A stretch of DNA of 5,081 nucleotides from Acetobacteraceae bacterium (GTDB lineage Bacteria > Pseudomonadota > Alphaproteobacteria > Acetobacterales > Acetobacteraceae), in contig JAIYAI010000082.1 in assembly GCA_027489135.1 (NCBI GenBank), forward strand, positions 1 through 5,081. Reading direction: 5' to 3'. The notes beneath the pieces were generated by a model. The model did not search any database, had not been told where the DNA came from, and was given only the letters and a program-made list of their open reading frames with translations. Position numbers and translations under genes: made by a program. Of the stretch, positions 1 to 5,081 are shown piece after piece (position 1 is the first letter of the stretch; each line of letters opens with the position of its first letter).

Positions 1-63
1 ACGGGCCAGGCGGTCGAAGCCGATGGCGGTCCGGAACAGCGGGGAGAAGTCGAGTGCGTTCAT
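1..63 (-). CDS. hsp20: Small heat-shock protein (Hsp20/IbpA class), N-terminus only
   Basis: Only the first 21 codons lie in the window; the rest continues past the left edge. The translation is MNALDFSPLFRTAIGFDRLA followed by R. The stretch D-F-S-P-L-F-R-(S/T)-(A/T)-(I/V)-G-F-D-R-L is the typical start of IbpA-like class A small heat-shock proteins of Proteobacteria. These are ATP-independent cytoplasmic holdases that bind unfolding proteins and pass them to DnaK/ClpB. The alpha-crystallin domain itself is not visible, so the family call rests on this N-terminal signature alone. The ATG is supported by a perfect AAGGAGG nine bases upstream, set in a leader that resembles a ROSE thermometer, which is the usual control of such genes in alphaproteobacteria. 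A later start is unlikely, because the conserved motif begins at the fifth residue. The neighbouring RTX genes have no obvious functional link to it. Confidence 0.8.
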   Translation of the reverse strand, partial: MNALDFSPLFRTAIGFDRLAR

Positions 64-72
64 GACGCGGAA

Positions 73-79
73 CCTCCTT
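73..79 (-). promoter_or_regulatory. Shine-Dalgarno of the hsp20 gene
   Basis: The minus strand reads AAGGAGG, a perfect anti-16S match, nine bases before the ATG at 63-61. It fixes the start of the small heat-shock gene and is the sequence predicted to be masked in the thermometer hairpin. Confidence 0.85.
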
Positions 80-156
80 GATGGAAGCAAGGTCCAGTTG
101 TGCCGGCGGATCGTGACGACCGGCCCCGTTCGGGCACCGGCAGAGAGGCGATCCGC
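73..156 (-). promoter_or_regulatory. ROSE-like RNA thermometer in the hsp20 5' leader
   Basis: On the minus strand the motif UUGCU (90-86) lies six bases before the AAGGAGG Shine-Dalgarno (79-73). In known ROSE elements a U(U/C)GCU motif pairs imperfectly with the AGGA of the ribosome site, including a G-G pair, and melts on heating to allow translation of small heat-shock genes. Here UUGCU can pair with AGGA around a short loop, or CUUCC with GGAGG. Upstream, GCGGATCG (156-149) and CGATCCGC (113-106) form a perfect 8-base stem. It encloses a second hairpin at 140-120 (CCGG-U-bulged G-CCC, loop GAAC, GGGG-CCGG). Several stacked hairpins followed by an SD-masking hairpin is the ROSE layout, in the expected gene context. 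Pairing was worked out by eye; no folding energies were computed. The upstream limit is approximate. Confidence 0.65.
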
Positions 157-197
157 GCCAGGGCCCCCGAGGGCGACCCTGACGCTTCAGGAGGTGG

Positions 198-220
198 AGA
201 TCGGGGGAGGGGGGTTCAAG
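198..220 (-). promoter_or_regulatory. Possible heat-shock sigma (RpoH) promoter for hsp20
   Basis: On the minus strand CTTGAA (220-215) matches the RpoH -35 core, and CCCGATCT (205-198) resembles the CCCCATnT -10 box. The gap between them is only nine bases, shorter than the usual 13 or so, so the -10 assignment is doubtful. A start near 185-190 would give a leader of about 120 bases, enough to hold the ROSE-like structure. The RpoH link is inferred from the gene type. Confidence 0.3.
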
Positions 221-231
221 AGGGCGCCGCG

Positions 232-335
232 GATTGAACACGAAGGCACGAAGGCACGAAGACCGCGAAGGCCCCGAAGGGTCGCCCTGACAGGTGCGGG
301 CAGGTCTTGGTGTCTTGGTGTCTTCGTGTTGAATC
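232..335. repeat. Intergenic imperfect inverted repeat of CGAAGRCA units
   Basis: The left arm 232-264 begins GATTGAACACGAAGGCACGA. The right arm 303-335, read on the minus strand, begins GATTCAACACGAAGACACCA. The two 33-base arms agree at 28 positions, and two of the five differences would be G-U pairs in RNA transcribed from the plus strand. Each arm is made of short tandem units (CGAAGGCA twice and then CGAAGACC on the left; GAAGACAC, CAAGACAC, CAAGACC on the right). The left series continues into the 38-base centre as GCGAAGGC and CCCGAAGG. The element looks like a dispersed intergenic palindromic repeat rather than a gene. It lies just beyond the lost stop codon of the RTX relic and upstream of the hsp20 promoter region. 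If transcribed it would form a long hairpin that could act as a terminator or RNA-stability element; that role is inference. Confidence 0.75.
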
Positions 336-341
336 ACAGCC

Positions 342-479
342 TCGCGCGCTCACGACGACATCCGCCGTGGTCAGCACCGGGATACCCCCAGCGAAGGTCG
401 CCAGGGTCACCGCCGACCTCGCCCCCGACCCGGCGGCATCATGGGCCAGCACGACCGTACTGGTGTTCGGCACGAAGCG
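342..479 (-). pseudogene. Relic of the 3' end of an RTX gene, stop codon lost
   Basis: Read on the minus strand, this stretch encodes RFVPNTSTVVLAHDAAGSGA and then RSAVTLATFAGGIPVLTTAD and VVVSA. It matches the last 45 residues of the RTX gene at the right edge (RFVLNTNSGVLTYDADGSGG, then GSAVTLATFTGGIPVLTTAD, then FVVIA) at about 33 of 45 positions. Hand alignment of the DNA, with the stop codon, gives about 113 of 138 identical bases and no indel. The TGA that should end it is CGA at 344-342, so the frame runs on through the hairpin repeat to a stop near 216. Homology fades upstream of about 480, and there is no RTX nonapeptide. An ATG at 548-546 with a weak GAGAG in front could open a 110-residue frame, so a small expressed product cannot be excluded. 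The DADGSG/DANGSG motif of the intact copies is reduced to DAAGSG, which favours decay. Confidence 0.75.
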
Positions 480-548
480 TGCCGCGGCGTCCTGCGCGCC
501 GGACGGGATGTCGCGGCCGCACCCGGTGCGGGCGGCGTTGCGACTCAT

Positions 549-742
549 CTCTCGTTCCGGCTGATTTGAGGGAAATTCTACCTTCTATGCGAGCAATTCC
601 TGCTGGAAGATCCATCCGAAAAGCCCAGGGACCGAAAAAATTTCGCACATCCTGCGACCCGGCACACAGATCGGTACTGGTCACATCGGCGTGAGTCGCT
701 AGCGTCGCCCTAACGAAAACCCCGAGGGGCGGAGCGCGACCC
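549..742 (+). other. Leader of the first RTX gene; no clear promoter
   Basis: This 194-base stretch lies between the RTX relic and the first full RTX gene. It is less GC-rich than its surroundings in two patches (about 563-600 and 634-652, the latter with a run of six A followed by TTT), which is where a promoter would be expected. GATTTG and TATGCG are spaced 17 bases apart in the first patch, but the match is too weak to name as a promoter. A small CCCC-GA-GGGG hairpin (719-728) lies directly before the Shine-Dalgarno. No coding sequence is convincing here. Confidence 0.4.
731..734 (+). promoter_or_regulatory. Shine-Dalgarno of the first RTX gene
   Basis: GGAG lies eight bases before the ATG at 743. 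It favours that start over the second methionine codon at 752, which would be 17 bases away. Confidence 0.6.
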
Positions 743-3700
743 ATGACCACGATGATCGTCTGGGGCGGTGGCACGGGCGACTGGTTCGTCGTGAACAACT
801 GGGGCTATGCGGATTTCAGCCCGCCCAACGTGCCGGACGCGCAGAACGACGTCCGGCTCAGATTCAATGTCTTCGGTACCCCCCTGGTTTCCTACGACGG
901 CACCAGCACGATCAACACGCTGACCGGCGTCGACGGACAGCTCGACATCATCGGCGGCGGGCTGACCATCCTGAACGGGGGAACCAGCACCGGAACGAGG
1001 ATCAACCTCGGCGCCGGGGCGACGCTGACGCTTGACGCCGGCACCTTCACCGCTGCCGCAGCATTCTTTTCGAGCTGGCCCGGCACCGTCGATGGCGGCG
1101 GCACGCTGGTCATGGGCGGCAACGATATCGGCTCCACCAGCCATAGTCTGCTGGCCGGCCTCACCCTTTCCGTTGCGAACTGGACCATCCTCGGCAACGC
1201 CGGCAGCGTCACTGCCACACTGAACACCGACCTCGGCTACGGCGGCGCCTTCACCCTGCGCAGCATCGACCCCGCGCCGGCGGCGCTCTGGCTGAACGGC
1301 TTCACCCTGACGCTGTCGGGCAGCGCCATCCTCGACGGGCGTGTCGACGGGCCCGGCACGCTGCAGGTCACGGGCACGGCAACCCTGGGCAGCGCCGCCC
1401 CGGGGAACTCGGCCATCGGCAATGGTGCGACGCTGCGGATCGGCGCCGGCGGCAGCGCCGTGCAGCATGAGGACCTCACGCTCGGCAGCGACTTCGGCGG
1501 CGGCACGCTGCGCATCGACGCCGGCGGCAGCTACACGATCGATGCAAGCGTGGGCATTCTGAGGGGCTCCAACAACGGCCGCAGCATCGAGAACGCCGGC
1601 ACCCTCGCCGTCACCGGGGCCGGCACCCAGGTCGCGATTATGGCACCGCTGACCGGGGCGGGGACGATCGATGTCGGCGGCGGCGCCACGCTGCGACTCT
1701 TCGATACGGCGACGCTCTCCGGCACGGTCTCCGGCGCCGGCACGCTGCTGTTCGGCTATGGCGCCCGCGCGCAGATCGACAGCACCACCGTCACCGTCGG
1801 GGCGATCCAGCTGTCGAGCGCCGTGGCCCCGCCGGGCCTGTTCCCGGCCACCCTCGTCGGCGCGGTGGTCACCCTCGGCACCGACCTGACCTATGCGGGC
1901 CGGCTTTCCTTCGGCGGCGCGGGGACCCTGCTGAACGACGTCGTCGACCTGAACGGCCACACGCTGACGCTCTCCTCCGCCGACACCGTGCTGCGCGGCA
2001 AGGATGTCATCGACGGCCCCGGCACGCTGCGGCTCACCGGCAGCGCGACGGTCGGCGACGACTTCGCCTTCGGCGGCAATTTCGTCTCTCCCACGAACCA
2101 GGCGCTGACCCTGCGCAATTCCGGCGCGGTGACCCAGGTCGGCTCGATCAGCCTGTACGGCACCCTGCAGAACGACGCCGGCGCCCAATGGACCATCGTC
2201 CAGGCCGGCAACATCACCAGCAAATTCGCCTCGACCGTCGTCAACGACGGCACGCTCACCGTCAGCGCCGCGGGCATCAGCAGCATCGTCGGCGCGCTCA
2301 TCAATACCGGCGCCCTCATCATCGATGGCGGCGCGCTGCTGGACCTCAGGGGCAGCCATACGCTGGGCGGCACCGTCTCCGGCGGCGGCACGCTGCTGCT
2401 GGACAGCGGCGTCACCACGCTGACCGGCACGATCAGCACCGTGGCGCTGGCCGTCGCCAAGGGCGCCAGGGCCGTGCTGGGGCAGGACGTCACCTATGCC
2501 GGGGGCTTCAACCTCGGCGCCTTCGGCGAGGTGGCCCTGAACGGGCATACGCTGAGGCTGACCGGCAGCGTCGTCATCGGCGGCGCCGATGTCGCCACGG
2601 TGATCGGCTCCGCGGGCGTCGACACGCTGCTCATCGAAGCCAGCGCCCTGGACCTCGGCTGGCTCGCGCTGGCGGACTGGACGGCGGGCGTCGACAGCCT
2701 CCGCGTCAAGGGGACGAGCGGCGCCGACAGCATCCGGGGCTCGGCCTTCGGCGATTCCGTCGCCGGCGGAAAGGGCGCGGACAGCCTGGTCGGCGGCGAC
2801 GGCAACGACAGCCTGGATGGCGGCAAGGGGGCTGACAGCCTGGTGGGTGGCGCGGGCGACGATCTCTACGTCGTGGACAGCGGCGGCGACGTGACCGTCG
2901 AACTCGCCCTCGGCGGCCATGATACGGTGCGGGCCTCGGTCAACCTCACGCTGGCCGCCGGGGTCGAGGACCTGGTCCTGACCGGGAAGGCGAAGACCGG
3001 CACCGGCAACACGGCCGACAATCGCATCACCGGGACAGGCGGCGACAACAGCCTCTCCGGCCTCAGCGGCGCCGATACGCTCGAAGGTGGCGACGGCGCG
3101 GATACGCTGGATGGCGGCACCGGCGCCGACAGCATGGCCGGCGGTGCGGGCGACGATAGCTATGTCGTCGACGATGCCGGCGACGCCATCCTCGAAGCGG
3201 CCGGCCCGGGGACGGACACGGTGCGCACCAGCCTGGCGACCTATGCCCTCGGCACCGGGCTCGAGAACCTCACCCTGCTCTCCGGCGCGACCGAGGGCAT
3301 CGGCAATGCCGGGAACAACGCGCTCACCGGCAATGGCGGGAACAACTCGCTGAGCGGGCTCGGCGGACGCGACGAGCTGCTGGGCAGCGGCGGCGACGAC
3401 GTGCTGCTGGGTGGCCAGGGCGCCGATACGCTGGAGGGCGGCAGCGGCCTCGACAGCATGGATGGCGGCGATGCCGGCGACCTCTTCCGCTGGCTGGCGC
3501 CGAACCATGGCCGCGACACCATCGCGGGCTTCGCCGCGGGGCAGGACGACCTCGCCTTCTCGGCCGCCGGCTTCGGTGGCGGGCTGGTGGCGGGGGTGGC
3601 GCTGACCGCGGCGCAGCTCGAGCTGAACACGACCGGCCTCGCTTCCACGACCCTGGTCCGCTTCGTGCTCAACACCAATACCGGTGTGCTGACCTACGAC

Positions 3701-3796
3701 GCCAACGGGTCGGGCACCGGGAGCGCGTCCACGATCGCGACCTTCGTCGGCGGCGTTCCGTTTCTGACGACGGCCGACTTCGTCGTGATCGCGTAA
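743..3796 (+). CDS. Large RTX calcium-binding secreted protein with beta-helix-like repeats
   Basis: This complete 1017-residue gene has no N-terminal signal peptide and, on reading through, no cysteine. Residues 7-37 carry a motif of the type WxGGxGDWxxxxNW...P...D.V (W7, G12-D13-W14, N19-W20, P31-D32, D36), common at the start of beta-helical surface or secreted proteins. Residues 40-640 are Gly/Thr/Leu/Ala-rich strands with recurring phrases (L-N-G-H-T-L-x-L, D-G-P-G-T-L, G-T-V-S-G-x-G-T-L-L), typical of a right-handed parallel beta-helix. From about 657 to 912 come three blocks of RTX nonapeptides (GGxGxDxLx; 675-710, 773-808, 872-912), separated by Y-V-V-D...E-N-L linkers; such repeats bind calcium as a parallel beta-roll. 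Residues 913-1017 end in TTADFVVIA, a hydrophobic tail fitting a C-terminal type I secretion signal. The protein is probably exported by an ABC-type exporter encoded elsewhere and folds outside in calcium. No catalytic motif is visible; adhesin, matrix or surface-layer roles are possible but unproven. It converges on a close paralog. Confidence 0.9.
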   Translation: MTTMIVWGGGTGDWFVVNNWGYADFSPPNVPDAQNDVRLRFNVFGTPLVSYDGTSTINTLTGVDGQLDIIGGGLTILNGGTSTGTRINLGAGATLTLDAGTFTAAAAFFSSWPGTVDGGGTLVMGGNDIGSTSHSLLAGLTLSVANWTILGNAGSVTATLNTDLGYGGAFTLRSIDPAPAALWLNGFTLTLSGSAILDGRVDGPGTLQVTGTATLGSAAPGNSAIGNGATLRIGAGGSAVQHEDLTLGSDFGGGTLRIDAGGSYTIDASVGILRGSNNGRSIENAGTLAVTGAGTQVAIMAPLTGAGTIDVGGGATLRLFDTATLSGTVSGAGTLLFGYGARAQIDSTTVTVGAIQLSSAVAPPGLFPATLVGAVVTLGTDLTYAGRLSFGGAGTLLNDVVDLNGHTLTLSSADTVLRGKDVIDGPGTLRLTGSATVGDDFAFGGNFVSPTNQALTLRNSGAVTQVGSISLYGTLQNDAGAQWTIVQAGNITSKFASTVVNDGTLTVSAAGISSIVGALINTGALIIDGGALLDLRGSHTLGGTVSGGGTLLLDSGVTTLTGTISTVALAVAKGARAVLGQDVTYAGGFNLGAFGEVALNGHTLRLTGSVVIGGADVATVIGSAGVDTLLIEASALDLGWLALADWTAGVDSLRVKGTSGADSIRGSAFGDSVAGGKGADSLVGGDGNDSLDGGKGADSLVGGAGDDLYVVDSGGDVTVELALGGHDTVRASVNLTLAAGVEDLVLTGKAKTGTGNTADNRITGTGGDNSLSGLSGADTLEGGDGADTLDGGTGADSMAGGAGDDSYVVDDAGDAILEAAGPGTDTVRTSLATYALGTGLENLTLLSGATEGIGNAGNNALTGNGGNNSLSGLGGRDELLGSGGDDVLLGGQGADTLEGGSGLDSMDGGDAGDLFRWLAPNHGRDTIAGFAAGQDDLAFSAAGFGGGLVAGVALTAAQLELNTTGLASTTLVRFVLNTNTGVLTYDANGSGTGSASTIATFVGGVPFLTTADFVVIA
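1229..2671 (+). repeat. Long internal repeats in the N-terminal beta-helix region
   Basis: Three diverged copies start at residues 163, 381 and 582 with related openings: TDLGYGGAFTL, TDLTYAGRLSF and QDVTYAGGFNL. Each is followed by a phrase like W/D/A-L-N-G-(H/F)-T-L-x-L, and in the first two by a D-G-P-G-T-L-x-(V/L)-T-G-(T/S)-A-T-(L/V)-G run. Spacing is about 218 and 201 residues. The third copy is cut short after about 60 residues, where the RTX part begins near the DWTAGVD junction. The repeats were seen by reading the protein; exact borders need a self-alignment. Confidence 0.55.
2765..3478 (+). repeat. RTX nonapeptide array of the first gene (three blocks)
   Basis: These codons encode residues 675-912. 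They hold blocks of four to five GGxGxDxLx units, for example GGKGADSLV, GGDGNDSLD, GGKGADSLV, GGAGDDLYV. The blocks recur every 98-99 residues with a spacer containing YVVD, a conserved D-T-V-R-x-S and E-(D/N)-L-x-L. The third block is the least regular and ends in GGDAGDLF, with the usual GxGxD altered. Confidence 0.85.
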
Positions 3797-3802
3797 TGCT
3801 GC

Positions 3803-3826
3803 CGGCCCGGTTCCTTGACCGGGCCG
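3803..3826 (+). terminator. Hairpin terminator candidate of the first RTX gene
   Basis: A perfect 9-base stem, CGGCCCGGT (3803-3811) and ACCGGGCCG (3818-3826), with loop TCCTTG, begins six bases after the TAA stop. There is no T run after it, so it may be a weak or factor-assisted terminator or a 3'-end protecting hairpin. Being symmetric, it could also act on transcripts arriving from the opposite gene. Confidence 0.55.
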
Positions 3827-3937
3827 AGGCACCGAACGGCGCCCAGAGGGGGCCTGAAGCTGCCAACCTTCCGCGCCGCTGGCATAGGGCGCGGCCGGGG
3901 TGGGGGTGCGCCGCGGAGGGCGGCCCTCCCCGTGCCT

Positions 3938-3955
3938 CCGGCCCGCCCGGGCTGG
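3938..3955 (-). terminator. Possible hairpin after the second RTX gene
   Basis: On the minus strand CCAGCCC, loop GGGC, GGGCCGG forms a 7-base stem with one A-C mismatch, one base after the TGA of the right-hand RTX gene. A second short stem GGAGGG-CGG-CCCTCC lies at 3915-3929. Neither has a T run. Such GC-rich stems arise easily in DNA of this composition, so this is a weak call. Confidence 0.3.
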
Positions 3956-3956
3956 T

Positions 3957-5081
3957 TCACGCGATGACGACGAAATCCGCCGTCGTCAGCACCGGGATCC
4001 CCCCCGTGAAGGTCGCCAGCGTCACCGCCGATCCCCCACCCGACCCGTCGGCGTCATAGGTCAGCACCCCGCTATTGGTATTGAGCACGAAGCGGACCAG
4101 GGCCGTCGAGGCGAGGCCGGTCGTGTTCAGCTCGAGCTGCGCCGCGGTCAGCGGCACGCCCTCCGTCAGGCCACCGCCGAAGCCGGCCGCGGAGACGGCG
4201 AGGTCGTCCTGCCCCGCGGCGAAGCCCGCGACGGTGTCGCGGCCATGGTTCGTCGCGAGCCAGCGGAAGACGTCGGCGCCCGTGCCGCCATCCAGGCTGT
4301 CCTTGCCGCTGCCGCCTTCCAGCGTATCCGTCGCCCCCCCGCCCGAGAGCGTGTCGTCGCCGCCGCCACCCAGCAGCAGGTCCCGGCCGTCGAGGCCGCT
4401 CAGCGAATTGTTCCCGCCATTGCCGGCGATGACGTTGTTGACCGCGTTGCCGGTGCCGTTCACGCCCCCCGTCATCAGGGTCAGGTTCTCGAGCTCCGGG
4501 GCGAGGGTGTAGTCGGCGAGGCTGGTGCGCACCTCGTCGGTGCCCTCTCCGCTGTTCTCCAGGATGACGTCGCCCGCGTCGTCCACGACATAGACGTCGT
4601 TGCCCGGGCCGCCCACGAGGCTGTCGGCGCCGGTCCCGCCATCCAGCGTATCCGCCCCGCCGCCGCCGGTCAGCGTATCGGCGCCATCGAGACCCGAAAG
4701 TGCATTGGCGTTGCCCGTCCCGGTGATGGTGTTGGCGAGCGCGTTGCCGGTGCCGGACTTCGCCTTGGCGGTCAGGATCAGGTCCTCGATCTCCGCGCCG
4801 AGGGTCGTGCTGGCCGAGGCCTGCACCGTGTCCTGCCCGCCCCCGGCGACGTCTGCGGCGATGTCGCCGCCGCTGTCCACGAGGTAGAGGTCGTTGCCGG
4901 CGCCGCCCGCCATGCTGTCGGCGCCCTTGCCGCCGTCGACCGTATCGTTGCCGGCGCCGCCCTCGAGCGTATCGGCGCCCTTGCTGCCGGCGATCGAGTC
5001 GCCGAGCGACGAGCCCTTGATGCTGTCATCGCCGTTGGTGCCGCCGATCTGCAGCACGTCGATCCCGGCGGTCCAGTTGAC
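3957..5081 (-). CDS. RTX calcium-binding secreted protein, C-terminal part (5' end beyond window)
   Basis: The reading frame is open to the right edge. The first codons visible encode VNWTAGIDVLQIGGTNGDDS, which aligns with ADWTAGVDSLRVKGTSGADS at residues 644-663 of the convergent gene. The true start is therefore outside the window, and a GTG at 5057 is only an internal codon. The visible 374 residues hold three blocks of RTX nonapeptides (GGAGNDTVD, GGKGADSMA, GGTGADSLV, GGGGDDTLS and others; about 4275-4988), the same YVVD/ENL spacers, and a C-terminal region ending in TTADFVVIA, the presumed type I secretion signal. No cysteine is seen. The protein should bind calcium and be exported without a cleaved signal. 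Whether its unseen N-terminus is also a beta-helix cannot be told from here. It is the closest relative of the relic at 342-479 (shared SAVTLATF and GGIPVLTTAD). Confidence 0.9.
   Translation of the reverse strand, partial: VNWTAGIDVLQIGGTNGDDSIKGSSLGDSIAGSKGADTLEGGAGNDTVDGGKGADSMAGGAGNDLYLVDSGGDIAADVAGGGQDTVQASASTTLGAEIEDLILTAKAKSGTGNALANTITGTGNANALSGLDGADTLTGGGGADTLDGGTGADSLVGGPGNDVYVVDDAGDVILENSGEGTDEVRTSLADYTLAPELENLTLMTGGVNGTGNAVNNVIAGNGGNNSLSGLDGRDLLLGGGGDDTLSGGGATDTLEGGSGKDSLDGGTGADVFRWLATNHGRDTVAGFAAGQDDLAVSAAGFGGGLTEGVPLTAAQLELNTTGLASTALVRFVLNTNSGVLTYDADGSGGGSAVTLATFTGGIPVLTTADFVVIA
4275..4988 (-). repeat. RTX nonapeptide array of the second gene (three blocks)
   Basis: The array mirrors that of the convergent gene codon for codon. 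Some GG starts are altered (GSKGADTLE), and the last block contains GGGATDTLE, where the GxGxD pattern is broken. The final unit, GGTGADVF, keeps the pattern that the other gene has lost (GGDAGDLF). Confidence 0.8.

Larger units (their letters stand above)
2672..5081. repeat. 1,125-base imperfect inverted repeat formed by two RTX 3' ends
   Basis: Arms 2672-3796 (plus) and 3957-5081 (minus) encode the last 375 codons (stop included in each arm) of two convergent RTX genes. Arm lengths are equal and the proteins align without an apparent gap. Over the last 366 residues I count roughly 73 percent identity by hand, higher in the final 105 residues. The 160-base centre holds only hairpins. The right arm is cut by the window edge, so the homology may extend further. 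Confidence 0.8.

Noticed and set aside
232..335. A CRISPR-like or tandem array because of repeated CGAAGGCA units
   Set aside because: The units are only 8 bases, adjacent without spacers, and arranged as two inverted arms. This is a hairpin element, not a CRISPR array.
307..564. An 85-codon plus-strand frame opposite the RTX relic
   Set aside because: It is the antisense of the relic; an equivalent shadow frame lies opposite the matching end of the right-hand RTX gene (ending TTKSAVVSTGIPPVKVA-like), so its apparent conservation comes from the RTX strand.
23..694. A 223-codon plus-strand frame over the left part of the window
   Set aside because: It runs across the hsp20 start, its leader, the hairpin repeat and the RTX relic on the other strand. 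The product is Arg/Pro-rich low-complexity sequence and no family is recognisable.
743..3796. Classification as an autotransporter (type V) because of the beta-helix-like repeats
   Set aside because: There is no N-terminal signal peptide and no C-terminal beta-barrel; RTX repeats and the C-terminal tail point to type I secretion instead.
710..3832. A 1040-codon open frame on the minus strand, antisense to the first RTX gene
   Set aside because: It is a shadow caused by high GC and repetitive Gly/Asp/Thr codons. Its translation is rich in Arg, Gln, Ala and Gly with no recognisable domain, whereas the plus frame has clear RTX repeats, a Shine-Dalgarno and a conserved end.
4075..4887. Plus-strand frames opposite the second RTX gene
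   Set aside because: They are Ser/Pro/Val-rich shadows of the GGxGxDxLx codons, and similar shadows occur opposite the first RTX gene.
5055..5057. GTG as a start codon for the second RTX gene
   Set aside because: The frame stays open to the window edge, and the eight codons before the GTG match the paralog (WTAGID versus WTAGVD), so the GTG is internal.

Overview
The window is very GC-rich DNA. The coding style, an IbpA-type small heat-shock gene with a ROSE-like leader, and RTX proteins of this kind suggest an alphaproteobacterium, possibly of the Acetobacteraceae (Roseomonas-like). That placement is inference from style and gene families, not from a marker gene.

Left edge (1-335): the first 63 bases, on the minus strand, are the first 21 codons of a small heat-shock protein (Hsp20/IbpA class). 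A strong Shine-Dalgarno sequence lies in front of it, inside a leader that looks like a ROSE RNA thermometer. A heat-shock-sigma-like -35 box lies further upstream. Next comes an intergenic inverted repeat (232-335) with 33-base arms built from 8-base CGAAGRCA-like units.

Remnant (342-479, minus): the last ~45 codons of an RTX gene closely related to the one at the right edge. Its stop codon has become CGA and nothing of the upstream RTX domain is left. It is best read as a gene relic. 549-742 is the leader of the first full RTX gene.

Main genes (743-5081): a complete 1017-residue gene on the plus strand encodes a secreted repeat protein. It has a W-rich N-terminal motif, about 600 residues of Gly/Thr/Leu-rich beta-helix-like repeats, three blocks of RTX calcium-binding nonapeptides and a C-terminal secretion-type end. 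It has no N-terminal signal peptide and no cysteine, which fits type I secretion. After a 160-base gap with two hairpins, a second RTX gene runs towards it on the minus strand and leaves the window at its 5' end. The last 375 codons of the two genes align without a length difference, so 2672-3796 and 3957-5081 form a 1,125-base imperfect inverted repeat.

Together the window holds three copies (two intact, one decayed) of the same RTX C-terminal module beside a heat-shock gene. This suggests local duplication, inversion and decay of a large secreted-protein family. No type I secretion ABC, membrane-fusion or outer-membrane gene lies in the window, so the exporter must be encoded elsewhere. I see no wholly unknown system. 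The most unusual points are the RTX relic flanked by a hairpin repeat, the tail-to-tail paralogs, and the thermometer-like leader.
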